Assembly (NCBI GenBank): GCA_963978905.1
Contig: OZ022259.1
Span: forward strand, 31,969,994 to 32,033,993
Length of the DNA: 64,000 nucleotides
Reading direction: 5' to 3'
Source: Trichostrongylus colubriformis
Lineage: Eukaryota > Nematoda > Chromadorea > Rhabditida > Trichostrongylidae
In this document: one piece after another, positions 20,906 through 33,600 of the stretch
Numbering within the stretch: position 1 is the stretch's first letter
Layout of the letters: every line of letters starts with the position of its first letter
Notes under the pieces: generated by a model
Told to the model about the DNA's origin: nothing
What the model saw: the letters and a program-made list of their open reading frames with translations, nothing else
Database searches by the model: none
Program-made: the position numbers and the translations under genes

Positions 20906-21335
20906 GCCATAAAAATGTAACTGAGGACTGACAAAGAGGAGTACCACCGCAATATCTTTGAAATCCTAGAGTGAATCACAGATCCCTGTCGGATTTCGGG
21001 ACAATTCCCCGCTGCCTCCAGTAATTTTTATTTGCCTAATACGATAAACTTTTTGAAAAATTCAAACTATTACCATATGAGCATCAGGGAAGTAAAGGAG
21101 TTGAGGTTCGAGGGACTAGTTCACCTCTTGCTACCCTCTTCGTTGCCCGTAAACATATTAGGACCATTCGTTTAAACTCTAATTTGTAATCTAATCTAAA
21201 ACGTTTAAACTCTACGCTGCAAGCCTTCTCAAACTCATGAAACCACTCCCTTCCGAAAAAAAACCAGTTCCTTTTTGAATCTTCTGGAATTCCCATTACT
21301 GTGATTCTAGCAATACGAGGGTGTTACTTAATTAC

Positions 21336-21601
21336 GTCGGTAGGGCCACACATTTGCGGAGTTAATCCCCACTGGTGGTTCCCTATGCCATCGCCCATTT
21401 ATGAGGGGTGCGGAAACTTGAGGTGTTGTGAGGCACACACGAACCTCCTGCTCATCTTGATGATGTACTTCACGCACCAGATGATGTGATTCATGGCTGA
21501 CCTTAGCTTCGTCGACAAGTTCGCCGTCGATGTGACGATGTTCAACCATCATGTCTGGGTGATGATTCGGCATATTCGGATCCTGCATCATGATGTGCGT
21601 C
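21336..21601 (-). CDS. His/Asp/Glu-rich exon, possibly 5' part of the MYND gene
   Basis: Eighty-eight codons open between an AACAATTCCAG acceptor and a GTAATT donor (phase 1 at both ends). The sequence is His- and acid-rich (MMQDPNMPNHHPDMMVEHRH, then SHESHHLVREVHHQDEQE) and ends INGRWHREPP...VWPYR. It lies on the same strand upstream of the MYND exons and could be its N-terminal part, but no continuous chain of phases was proven. No family was recognised. Confidence 0.4.
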
Positions 21602-21639
21602 CTGGAATTGTTATCAGTATCGATCCAAAAAGTCAATAT

Positions 21640-22820
21640 CTCATTACAGAACTCTTCGATTCATACTTGTCTCCTCCACTTATCATTTCAACACGGTACG
21701 CAACGAATAACGATGATTACTGCTCCAATAGAATAATTTGGATACTGTATCGTGGATGATACGATAACAAGGATGTCTTGAAATACAGTATGCTCGAGAG
21801 TGAGAAATTTTGAACAAGCGAATGTTCACTCACAAAAGCTTCATGAAATAACGACTTAACTTAAATAAACGAGTTTCACTATGAGTACTGAAACATGGAA
21901 GAAGAAGCTTCAGAATTATCGAGCGAATGCGTGCACAAGCAGACTTCGAGCGCGTCATTTAACTTGTTGGTTGGCGTCTCGTCGGGCTTATTTTAAAGGC
22001 TTGTTTTCATTCCCAATTCGTGTTGAACACTGCGTAGTCACTTGCAGCGGAATACAATACGTAATGTGATTAATCTGGTACCAATTATCACATCGTTTCT
22101 CTTAGTTTTATTAATTAAGTAAATTTAAAAACTACGTCTGTACGAGTTGACAAAGACCTCGCCGTAACGGATCAATATTTGAATCGTTTGAAACTTTTCG
22201 CTGGTGGTAGCGGCTGTTCAATCCTTTCATTGTCCTTTTACTTGATCATATCTTCTTCACTATAAGTAGATTTATTTGGCTTTGCAGTCGAGCTTTCATA
22301 CATCAGAACATTATCTTCAGCGCCCACTGTAAGCACTATGGTTCTTGCGGAAAACTATTTTTTCGAATAAAAAAATACAATCAGATCAAGACTTGTTAGT
22401 TCTTATTTAGGTGATGAATAGTAGGTGGGGGGGACTACGCCATATTCACCTAGGTTTTTTAGCCCCTACCCTTCTGAAGTAAGGCATAGGTAAAACTGTA
22501 CACTTGAGTGTTTAAAATGATTATTGTGGAACGCTTCCAAGTGAGTGACGATAGCGCAATAGTGAATGCCCTTAGCTTCAATAGCAGTCTCATTTTCGAG
22601 ATGGCTAAGGTGAAAAGTACGAATTCAGATTGCTCTTAACGAAAGGATGGAAATGATCTGTGGCCCTGATTGCGAGTATAATATGTTATAGCGCTGCAGT
22701 CTTTTCACAAAATTCTTCAAACCAGTTTTAGTCTGACGATGTATTTCGCGCATCGCTCAGTCACTAGGATGTCGAGCCACGCATGATTCAAGAAAGGCTG
22801 CTCAGCGATGTGGTTTAGCG
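21640..22820. other. Intergenic, no supported gene
   Basis: Short frames only. A G-run and AT-rich DNA near 22400-22470 are not otherwise notable. Confidence 0.35.
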
Positions 22821-22821
22821 A

Positions 22822-23016
22822 ATATCGTGTTGAGCTTTATGAGATAGGTAATTGCGCGAGTGAATCCATCCGTTTAAGGCCTTTTGCGCACATCGACAGA
22901 CTGAGCGAGTCGTGAGGTATAGCATATCGTGTTGAACTTATTAGATAGATAATTGCGCGAGTGATTCCATCCGTTTAGGCCTTCTGCGCACATCGACAGA
23001 CTGAGCTAGTCATGAC
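22822..23016 (+). repeat. 102-bp tandem duplication
   Basis: Two adjacent copies start at 22822 and 22924. They share ATATCGTGTTGA, TAATTGCGCGAGTGA, TCCATCCGTTTA and GCGCACATCGACAGACTGAG, with scattered substitutions. No further copies follow and no coding frame spans the repeat. Confidence 0.7.
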
Positions 23017-23481
23017 TGGAAGACTTGCAATCGCTCTCATCTGCTCGATTTCCTTTGATCTAGTCGACTTCGTACTGCTCTTCGGCAGCTTGCACAGTGC
23101 GCACCATTCTTCTGCGCTGATACACAGTGCGGCGCTAGCGCACCGTAGAATCACTGCGAGTATCGGTGTTTACATGAGGATGAGTGTTATCATGATCTGA
23201 GGTTGATACTGCGAGATCATCTAGTTGCTCATCCCGTGAGTGGTTGTTTTTTCTATCAATTCGCTTATAATAACCACTCGCTTGCGGACGTACTGATAGG
23301 CATATTGAAATACCAGCTGACACTGACATACCGAGCAGACGCTCAAAGCTAGTCGCAGATCGCCGATACGCCGAAAATCCCATGCACTTGGGTATGAACG
23401 CAGTCTAGCCTTGAGCAGAAACAGTCGTCACATTAGATGTCTGGTTGACGTTAGCGGTATCGCAGACGTCAACCTGGTTAA

Positions 23482-23843
23482 GGCCGCGGTCATACTCTGC
23501 GGTGTCTGCGGCAGGGCGTGGCCGCGTATCTTGCGTCTCCACACTGCCTCGTTGCCTGCGTCATCTTTGCAACTCCCCCGTGCCACTCTCTCTCACAGGC
23601 AGCGAGAGAGAGTGGCACCGGGGAGGTGCAGAGATGACGCAGGCAACGAGGCAGTGTGGAGACGCAAGATACGCGGCCACGCCCTGCCGCAGACACGTAA
23701 GGCCGCTTCCATACTTTGCGCACCGACGCCGTCACGCGCGTGCCTGCGTCACGCGCGTGACGCCGGCACGCGCGTGACGCAGGCACGCGCGTGACGGCGT
23801 CGGTGCGCAAAGTATTGAAGCGGCCTAAAGTATGACCGCGGCC
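23482..23843. mobile_element. Palindromic MITE, copy 2, interrupted by a second MITE
   Basis: The outer element starts GGCCGCGGTCATAC after TAA (23479-23481) and ends GTATGACCGCGGCC before TAA (23844-23846). Its arms, about 100 bp each around an 11-base loop near 23597, are almost perfectly complementary. The right arm is split by another palindromic element at 23701-23825. The GC-rich ORFs on both strands here are by-products of the palindrome and not genes. Confidence 0.8.
23701..23825. mobile_element. Palindromic MITE inserted inside copy 2
   Basis: Starts GGCCGCTTCCATACTTTGCG and ends with GCAAAGTATTGAAGCGGCC, flanked by TAA at 23698-23700 and 23826-23828. Removing the element and one TAA restores the right arm of the outer MITE (ACG-TAAAGTATGACCGCGGCC). 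The centre is made of repeated ACGCGCGT-type palindromes. The 3-bp TAA duplication supports PIF/Harbinger-type mobilisation. Confidence 0.8.
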
Positions 23844-24274
23844 TAATGGGACCGTATTCACTGTTTGGACTATCCTGATTTCTTAAGAACAGTTTTGATG
23901 CTAATGTAGGGGCATTCCACGCGGAAAAAGTCGCCAGATGTGGTATGGTTCGCAGTGGTCTGCAGACGGACGCTTCATTTCACGTCTGGATCACTGTGAA
24001 ACGGTTCCGACGTCCTGAACTTGCGTTTTATGATGCCTTTTTTTCGCTGCTGACGTCCTTGAGGTTATACACACTCGTTGCTTCGTTGAAATCATCCAGT
24101 CGAAAGGATCGCATGTATTTGTCGTCATATATGAATAGACCGAAGGGTGTATTTCAAAGAAGAAATGAGAAATCGTTTCTGATACTTGCTTTTATAAGTG
24201 TGAAGTGTAACTTGTGTTATGTGTGCGCTAGACGTTCGTTCGTAATTTTCAATTCTGTTAATTCATTGATTCAC

Positions 24275-24288
24275 AGCTTTCTTTCTAG
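24275..24288 (+). promoter_or_regulatory. Probable spliced-leader acceptor
   Basis: AGCTTTCTTTCTAG ends two bases before the ATG at 24291. A pyrimidine tract plus TTTCTAG directly before a start codon is typical of nematode trans-splice sites and helps fix the start of the small mitochondrial-type gene. Confidence 0.6.
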
Positions 24289-24290
24289 CC

Positions 24291-25746
24291 ATGAATCGTG
24301 CCCTGTTCTCTCGTTTTTTGGCTTTGCGACGTGTCATTACGCAGCAGCCAAAACGGCTCGGATCTGGCGGTCATCACGAGGTAGAACTATAGTAACTCTA
24401 TAGTGCTCGTTATCTTTTACAGGATGCGCATTCAATACAGTTACGCGATAAAGGAGCACGGTGCAACAAAAGAAACGGAAATATGGATATTCATAACGAT
24501 TCTGAACCAAATATTATCATACTTTTCTATGGGTGGTGGTCGATGGTCGATTTTCGCTTCGTGGCGTCTCACTCGCTGAGCCGTCCGCACGACTTGCTGC
24601 AGTCGGTTGGAATTCTGCTCAGTAGCAGTGAGCTGGTATCGTGAGGGACCTTCAAAGATTGCAGATTGGAACTTCGGAAGTTCTTATCTGTTGTGGTTGC
24701 TGCTGTCTCAGCTGGTAAAACTACAAACAACCCGCACTCGCTGCGTCGCTCTCCGCGGGCGGTCGCGTGAAAATTCGACCTTCCACCCCCACCCCTGGAA
24801 GAGAGGGCCTGCGCAACATCTTATCGAAGTTTTGAGTTACTCAAGGTTGTCCTTCGACGGTAGTGGGCAAAACTCGACGTCGAGTTTATGGGTCCTGTCA
24901 TCATTCCCGAGCATCTGCGCACCGTCATTTAAATCAAGGACGTCATCGAAAATGATAATAGCATATTGTTCAGAATCGTTATATTGTTCAGAATCGTCAT
25001 CATCCGGTTTCGTTTCTTTTGTTATACTCTTGTCAGAGATACTCGGTTTTATACCCCGTAACAGTATCTATTGCGCATCCTGTAGAGCTGCTCGCGGGCA
25101 AGTTGGTTACGAAGGTAAAATTTGACAGATGTAATCAATGATCGCAGTTTTTTCTTTTGTTCAATCCACTTTCGTATTGTGCTTTTTACAGGTTGTGAAT
25201 CCTGGACCACCAGTCACCCTCGACTATATGGCTGTACCTTTCCAGCCGTACAAGAAAGTGCATGCTGAATTACAGGCTAAATTCAACACATACCTAGCCA
25301 TTTCTGTATCGTTGTGCGCAATTTCTCTGGGACTGGTGAGCCGTCTTTTATTCAAGTTATGAGCACGTGTACTTTTGAGGGTAGAGCTACAAGGATCGCG
25401 GTATTGTTAAGTCAAATGCAAATGGTTTGTCTGAATTTCAAGCAGTTCTCTCCTAGACAAAGTTGATATTCTGTGCATTGTCTATTTGCTCCTGTGCACC
25501 GTGATTCATTAGAATGAGATATTTGAGTGAGCTCCCTTCGTCAAGATTGTAAAAATGCAGAAAAGAAAGTTTCTGGTCAAAACCTACCTGACTGAGTCTT
25601 TTCGAGCTTGTTTCTGTCTCACCCTTTAGGATTTAATATTTACGTGATAATTGGTTGCTGATGCTTTTCAGGCTATTTACACCGACTTGTTTATCTTCGA
25701 GGCCATTCGTCCACCACAGAGCTACCGAAATCGTCACAAGCAATGA
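24291..25746 (+). CDS. Small, probably mitochondrial, single-pass membrane protein
   Basis: Three phase-0 exons (24291-24380, 25192-25335, 25672-25746) give a 102-residue protein. The N-terminus (MNRALFSRFLALRRVITQQP) is basic, rich in Arg/Leu and free of acidic residues, like a mitochondrial presequence. A soluble middle follows (VNPGPPVTLDYMAVPFQPY), then one hydrophobic span (residues about 62-85) and a short basic tail ending YRNRHKQ. Size and plan resemble accessory subunits of respiratory complexes, but I could not name the family. The ATG follows a strong spliced-leader acceptor. An AATAAA at 25813-25818 lies 67 bases after the stop. Intron 1 (24381-25191) contains repeat-like DNA. Exon borders are all consensus GT-AG and the frame closes exactly. 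Confidence 0.75.
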
Positions 25747-25812
25747 ATCGCAACAGTTATATAGATGTCCTCTTCATTTTATTAGATGCGGTAGATCCGT
25801 TGATTTATTCGA

Positions 25813-25818
25813 AATAAA
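25813..25818 (+). terminator. Poly(A) signal of the small mitochondrial-type gene
   Basis: AATAAA 67 bases downstream of the stop codon at 25744-25746, a normal nematode spacing. Confidence 0.5.
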
Positions 25819-25829
25819 GGTAGCAGTTA

Positions 25830-27650
25830 GTGTGTTTGTAATGTACTCAGGTCGTTGACCTTTGCGATATTTTGTACCGATAAAGACAGGTTGAAAACAC
25901 ACAGTCCAACGAGATTTAGGTACATAGTTTTTATGAGTTCGCCTACCATGATTGCTCTGTAAGGATCGATTATTATGTAAAATGATCTTTTTCATGGAAC
26001 TATTTTTGGTGCAGATAAGACAAAAATTTGTTATGCATTTGATCATGAAACGTGGTCATTGGAGTCGTAGAGAATCCATTTCGGACCATGACCTTTAAAA
26101 TGAAAAAAAAACATCTATGTGCATGCAGTCTTTTTGTACGTTTAGTGATGTCATTCTAGCACATGAAGTAGATCTTCATAGGCATGGTAAATCATTTATG
26201 GAAGGGCTTATAAGGAGGCGTCTAGTGTAGGAATCTGGGACAGGTCATGTTGTTGTAGGCACCAGAATCGGTGGCGTATAATTGTGGTTTGGGTGTAGTC
26301 AATCCTTGTAATGGCAACCATTAAGTAGAATTCGTGTGACTCCAATGTGCTCCATGAACTAATGACTGGCATTGATGCGGAAATTAACGTAACAATGGAT
26401 TTTGTGTTGCAGTGGTTCAGAATCAGATACCGATTCTAGCAGGAGTCTCCGAGTATTTGTTACGCTCTTTCATGCATGTTGAGCTCGCCCATTTAGAAAT
26501 CAAATAACGGTTACGTTAAGTGATACAGCTGCACGTGCTGCACTCAGTATATCATTGCAAAGTTACTTGTAAATGTTTGTAGTTGAGAACATTGGCAGTT
26601 GATGGTGAATTGAGTGCTTGACGTAATTTGTTTTGAAAGCGTTTCACTTCAGCATCAGCATCCTTTCGGAAAGTAGTGTAAGGAGATGCATTGTGGGCAA
26701 GCTTTTTGTTTCTCATTATTATGTCTGTTTCTAATAGTTTCCGTTCGGGGTATTTAATTGAGCGATACCTCTACATCTTTCAATATGACATACGATTTTT
26801 TCTGCTGATTGTACTATTTGCTTTCTGATACTGCCTTTTAAGTAAACGCTTCATAAGATCACCAGTGACTGTTGGAAGTTGAACCAATTTTCGTTTTTGT
26901 TAAGGTTTGTATTATTAATGCTGAATCCATTCCAAATGATTAGTGAAATGCTGTTATGCTGCTCACGAGGGCGAATTCACTCAAATGAGCTTCCTAAAAT
27001 GAAGTACAACGTCACCTATCAGCGGAATCTCTTCTTTTTCTTCCGCGCATTTATTAGTGCCAAGGAAATTGGAAGCGAAGACTCATTCAGCCTATTAGAT
27101 AGCAAATAGTCAAAATTACAAAATTAAAATCAGAGTAAATATACCTTTCCTTTTTAACAGCTTAATGCTATACCTTGATCTGTCACACCGTGTGTACTAA
27201 ATCACGTTGCTTGTTGGTTGACAGAATGCAGTGATTGTTTTGTTTACAATGCGTCCACCATGAGGTTTTACGGTGAAATCTCCATGAAGTCGTTACAGCA
27301 CCACTCCCACCTCATTTTTCAAAACCTTTGGTGCTCTCCAGCAACCATGCGCATACGAACGCCCGCACTGACGCTTCTTAGGTATATGTGGGTACCATCC
27401 TCCTTGAGCCTAGAGCCATGTTTAGACTTTTGAATTATACAAAAAGGTAACGTTGACGTGATAATAGCTACTTTCTGTAAGAATCTGAAAGGTTGGTTCT
27501 ATAGTGAAGGAACTTGGATTCTACCGACTTGGAACTTGGAGAATGCAAAACTTCTGATCGTCGATCGTGTCGTTCTCGCAAATAGGTCGCAAAATTTGTA
27601 AGATGTCATGGTTTTACAACTACTTGTTTAGGGTCGACAGTCGGGCAATC
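25830..27650. other. Intergenic, no supported gene
   Basis: AT-rich DNA between two plus-strand genes. Only short frames; no repeat was recognised. A possible acceptor (TACTTGTTTAG) at about 27620-27630 would place a spliced leader some 28 bases before the NUP50 start. Confidence 0.4.
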
Positions 27651-27657
27651 TAACAAA

Positions 27658-30600
27658 ATGGCTGCCGACGAAGTCAAACAGACATCAGAGCAGCAAATGC
27701 GTACACTACAGTTCAATGACAAGGTGTCGCGGCTTAACAGAGAGTTTATTCGGCAACTTCAAGAATGGTACAAGCAGTGTGCGCACTATGATTTTGTGAG
27801 TTTTGTCAGTCGTCTCCCGAATAGAACTGTGACCACTATTCGCCTTCTACTTAATTTTGTGCCATCTTAAATATAAAGTGGGTCCCTTGTTCATCAGTTA
27901 CATCTTCTTCAAGCTATTCCCACCTACACGGCGATCATATACTGTGGGTTATCATAAATTTATCAAAAGAAATAAGCGTAGGAACTGTGAAGTAGAAGCT
28001 GAAGCTAACTTTTTATCGTGTCATTTCTGCAGCATGCCCAGATATTGTTAAAAATTATTTCAGTCTAATTCTGTCAAATCTTATTTGGAACATATGAAAC
28101 GACTTGATGAGATGTATTCCGGGAAACCCCTTCCGAAAGCGGTGGGTACGGAAACACCTACAGCATCAGCATCAGGACGAGTTATTGCTAAGGTGAGGAA
28201 TCAACTCTTTGCCATAACCTTCTGTTGAATCATTTACTCTTCGAATTGTTTTTGTTGTTTCGAAGATGATGATGATACGAATGTTCAACACTAGTGTAAG
28301 ACTCCAAAATGGTGATTTAAAAACAAAAGATCACCCAAAGAACCTTGAAAGATTTCGAGTACTGACGTTGAGCATGCTTTTCTTAATCGTCTTCTAGGTG
28401 TTGTATAGTATTAGGCAGCACTCGTGCGCGTTAGAAATAGGATTGACTGCATCAGTAGCTTAAGGTTCCATTTACCGATTGTTCTACGATGTAGGAGAAG
28501 TTTGTAGGCAAAGCGTCGAATCGAAGGAAGTGCTAACCGTGATGAACTCAATAATTCAGTCAAGGTTTCAACGCCTTCCGGTGCTCCACCACGTTTCAGT
28601 CTCGGGTAGGTCTCTATTATTTCCATTTGAGTATTCTTTTACAGCACTTTAAGAGCCGTTCGTTTCACAGGGATGTCTCTGTAATCAAGCCGAATATGGA
28701 CGTTACTTTGACTGTTCCTACACCAAAGGTATGATTTACGGCATCATATTTTTGTTCGCGAATTAAATGAGCATTTGTAGGCAGCTGAATCTTGCACAAC
28801 AAAGGAAAATACCGGCAGCGGTGGTGGCCGAAAACGAGCGATTCGTGGAGGTGGTCCAGCTGGGGGAGCAGAGACGGTCGTTTTTCGCGGGAGCGATACA
28901 TCTGGTAAGGTTGATTGTACTATTTCGAGATGAGTATTTCCTTGGAAATTTATGTACGAAGTTATTGTGCGGTATCTCTACAACTATAACCAATCTGTTA
29001 TATTTTTGTGGAAGCAGGAAGGCGCGATATGTAACAGTGCTTTCATTTCACGCAGAGGGATCGCCTGGGATAAAGAAAAAATATGAGCTGGAAAAAATGT
29101 TTCATGAACACAAAGATTCCTGTTCAGAAGAGGTGTTATGTGGCGGAAGTAGCACTGAAAAAGCGCGGTTTGGGGTCTTTTTACGATCCCACAGCATTGC
29201 GAGTCTAGCTGCCACGGATCCGCCAGAGGAGGTGCCTGGGGGGCAGGCGAAGTTCGCGGCTAGCGACATAATCCCTCGCTCGTCTGCTTCTACCCCACCG
29301 AGTAGTGATGCAGAGAGGCGCGAAAAGAAGGGAGTGAGAAAGCTGATTTCGTGTTCTTGTTGTTCGGTTTTTTTCATCTTTTATCTCTATTTTCTCCACT
29401 CATTTCTGAGTATCCCTACTTTCATATCCTCCAGCTGTTCCACTTTGCCGAGTTTACCCCTAGCGGTCTCTTTGGCAGAGGCTTAAATATACTAATAAAT
29501 CTCGAATGCGCTGCTGCTATACGAAATGTTTACTCTGCTGACAGAGCGGTCAAAGTTCGGAAACTTTTGAATTTTCAATCGCTCTGGGTTGATAAAAGAT
29601 CGAGTTTTGTCAAATTCACAGAATAGGCATAAAATCAAGTAAAGTAGAGTGTATCTTCTTTCTTTAAAAGTGCAAATTTCAAGTGGAAAAATACTACAAG
29701 GATGCTGAGTTATGGGCAAAAGCTAGATATCATGGATTAATGACACCCTCAGTCCTTTTAGACACTGAAGCGATTAGAGCACAAATTTCTGACTGAGGAA
29801 TCGAAGCCCATTCTCGTGTCTCGTACGACGCTCAAGTTCCTCCCAAGAGTGCTAAATCGGATTGATATCCGGACTTCGGCTTGGTCAATTCATGACAGTA
29901 ATTTTCTTCGATCTCAGAAAGTCGGCAGCGAAGCGGGAGGCATGCCCCCGTTCATTGTCACGCTACTAAAAAATTCCTCGGCATTCTTAACTAGTAAGAG
30001 AACGCATGAAACCTTGCACGATACCCTTATACATGGCAAAGTCCATGTTCCCTTGGATACGGAATAGTGGGTCAACGCCACATAGAGCGGAACATCCCCA
30101 TACCAACGCACTACTTCCGCCATGTTTCACTGCTGGCATCTGGTACCTGGGATGATTTCCCTTGTTCACGAGATGTCTCACTATTTCATGCCATCGCTGC
30201 CAAAAATACAGTACTGCGATGTTGCAGAACAAAACCTTTCCACTCTTCTCTAATTTCGACGAGATGCTGACGGGCGAAATTCAGTCGTGCCTCCCTACTC
30301 CTTTAGCTCAGTAGTGGCTTCCTGTTGTTACGTCTTCCAAATAATTCGCAAGCGCCCAGACGACGCTGATATTACCTTGGCTGATAGGAAGGCCTAAAAA
30401 TTCTTTACTTGCTGAGAGTGTCGGCTGGCGAAGCGCGCTGGTCAGCATGCGAGGCCCTCACGATGAATGGGTCGTCTTCTGGCGCCAACCTACACGGCTT
30501 CCCTGAGCGATGGGTCTCCACAACACCTCCTTGCCTTTGGTAACGCTTGAAAATCTCGGTGATCGAGCTTTTAACGAGGTTATACTGCTGTGCACGTAGG

Positions 30601-33600
30601 TTCTGGAGCGTTCCAGATTGAATGCGTCGAGCAATTGCCTCCTGCACAGCTAATGCTACTTTCTTACCAGATTCTATTTGAAAATCAGGTACGATGCCAT
30701 AATGTTACCTGAAACTATAAAAAAATTGCAAACTCGACCAATCAGCAGCGGGATGATATAGCGATCAGGGAGTTTCCGTACTTTGACGCGCCACCGTATG
30801 AGTAGATCGCATAATGTCAATCAGTTTGTTTATTTTTGGCAAGCGAGTTATGCATTGTGTTTCCCACTCAATTTTATGCTTACCATGTGAATTCGAGACG
30901 AATTGATCTTTTCGTAGCGAAGCGAGATTGAAAATTAGAGTGTTTTCGAATTTCTGACCGCCACTCTATTTTTTTTGCGATCGTGAAATAGTCAAATGCT
31001 GCATGGATATTGCGGTTGATTCGTTATTGTTGCAAAGATGTGCGCCAACGCTCTCAGACACTCAAATAATATGGTATAAAAATACTAATAACGTGTATTC
31101 TTATAGCAGCGTCTTCCTCATCCTCAGCAGTGCTTCCCACCACTACCCTTCCAAAGCCAACTCCTGGATTCTGGTCAAGCCAAAAGAGAGATTCCAACAT
31201 AAACGAGTACGTTTTGACTGTTTTTTTTTCTGAATGTTTGAAAAACAGTTGCGACTCCAAAATATTTATTCAAAAGACTCAAAAGACCCCTCAAAAGTCT
31301 CAAAAGTCTTGAAAATATTTGCAATATTTCGGCGTATAACGCCTTCTTCAGGCCTGAAACTGTGGTTATTAGCTAATTATATATGTTATAATTGCTTACG
31401 GCCCCGTCCCAAAAATATTTTTGGCGTGACCCACCCTGCCAGAGACGGATGGTGCAGGAAATGATAAACCCACCCGGTTTTTGTTTGTTTTTTTTTGTTT
31501 TTTTTTCGTTCAGTCTTTGAGCCTACCTCTCATTCAGTACAACGAAACCAACGTTTACTTTTGGCTCGTCGAAAATCTCAAATTCTACGGAACAAGATAA
31601 TAACTTCCTGTAAGTCTTATATCCTACGGTACAAGACATTTCCTCTAAGTTCTCAAATTCTACGGTGCAAGTTAGTAGTTTCCTGTAAGTTTCTTGTCGG
31701 ATTTTTATAAGTAGGTTGTTCATCACCAGTAATTCCATTGCGTATTTCCACGAGTTTGCTGAATGTAATATTGCGGACGCTGATCTCGAGTCTGCTTTCC
31801 AAATTTGCAGAACGATTCTCTGAGCGGAGCTATGGAGGTTTCTTTGAAAAAAAATTTGTACTGTTAGGATGTTGGGAAAGTTTTCAGCGTTTGTTTCCCT
31901 TTGAACAATCATAAGTTTTTCAATACTCATCGAGTTCACTCAAAATAGGTGCTGTTCGAATTAGCGCACTTTTGCCAATGTGACATCAGTCGATAAACCC
32001 CATCAAAGAGAAAACTGGTTGATAGAGAATTTACAAAATCCACGAAGGCTTTTTTTGCCTGTTCTTGACTGAGGTAGTATTTTCCAGCAAGAAAGCTCTA
32101 AAAATGCTTGAAAAGGTGATAGTCGGTTTGTGAAAGGTCTGAGAATATGGCGCGTGTGGTAGAACTTCAATCCCTAGCTAGTTCAGATCATGAATAGTGA
32201 TTTGTGAAACGTGTACATTTCGTCGATTTCTTCATAGTAGAACTCTGCTGTGATGGTTTGACCTGGTTACAAAAAGTTTTAGTGGATCACATCAGCCGAT
32301 GACCACCACACTGTGACCATAATTTTTTTATGAGGATTCGGCTTTGGAAATTGCCTCGAGATCGTCGGCATCCAACCTCTGACCGGAACGTCTCCTGGTA
32401 TCAGACATGATCCATTGTTCATCACAGGTGACAATTCTGTCCAGAAACGGGTCGTTTCTGTTGCGCAAAAGCAATGAAAAAGAAACCTCGAAACGTGCTA
32501 ATTTGTGCCGTTCGCTCAAATTGTGGGACACCCACCGGTCTTCCCTGGCTGGCAGTCCACTCGCTTGTGGTGTATTGGAGCCGGCTTTCGTCGAAAAACG
32601 GCCTCGTAACTCCACTCAGACAATCGTTCTGCAAATCTTATCAGCGTCCGAAAATAAGTTGGGCCATATGTGTCCCATTCCGAATGGCCATTTCAACCTC
32701 GGATCCTTCCCTTGTTAGCAGTTTACGAAACGGTTACAGTTATCCCTGGATTGGGTTAACACTTCAGATTTGACCCAGGAGCCATATTCTTGGACATACG
32801 AAATTCCTTCGCATAATTTCCCATTTTATTGATTATCTTTAGCAAAGTTCCTCCTGTATCGTTTGGTAATGGGAAACCGCTCAACTTCAGTGCATCCAAA
32901 GATGACAAGTGAGTACTACACTAACTTTATGTATTTTGCTCGATGTTATTTTTTCTTCTTCTGATATTTCTTGCGGTGGTGTTCGATATAAGCAATTTGA
33001 TCCCTTCGACGGTATCACCATTTGAATCTCTAATTCTTAGGTCTGCACCTTCAACTGAATCAACTGGATCTCCTGCCACAAGAAAGAATGATGAAGATAA
33101 CTCAGAAAAGAAGTGGGTTTTTATGCTTATTATTCCAATTTTCTGAAAATACTCATCACGAGATTGAAGTCATGATACGGCCAGTACATTGAGGCCAACG
33201 TGCTCGATTTCATTTAGAGTGAGGAAGGAAAAGGAAGGTTATGAGAAGAAGTGACAGTTTTTTGGTTGCGTAATTTTGCTTCACTCATGGAATGGTTCTT
33301 ATATGGCAACCCCCATATAGCAGTGCTTTAAATCTAGGAAAATGCTGTGTTTGCAAAGTTTTTTTTTTCGAATCTGTAAGATACATATTAAGGTCACCAC
33401 TATCATTCCCGACATTCGGTTCGAAGAAGGACGATGACGGTTCTGAGAGAAAGTAGGCAATGGTTTATCTGTGGTTTGCTCCGTAATTCTCTAAATATCC
33501 TTTTCAGATCCCAGCTATCATTTCCGATATTTGGTTCTAAGCAGGAGGGCGACTCCGAGGGGAAAAAGTACATTTTGTGGTATTGTTTTGCTCGCTGTAC

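Noticed and set aside
23411..23861. Overlapping Arg/Cys-rich proteins on both strands
   Set aside because: They arise from the GC-rich palindromic MITEs; repeats such as ACGCGCGT give open frames on both strands without coding constraint.
28767..29486. A 239-residue plus-strand protein
   Set aside because: It contains npp-16 exon 5 in another frame, then intron and a dispersed repeat. The spliced model with consensus borders explains the region better.
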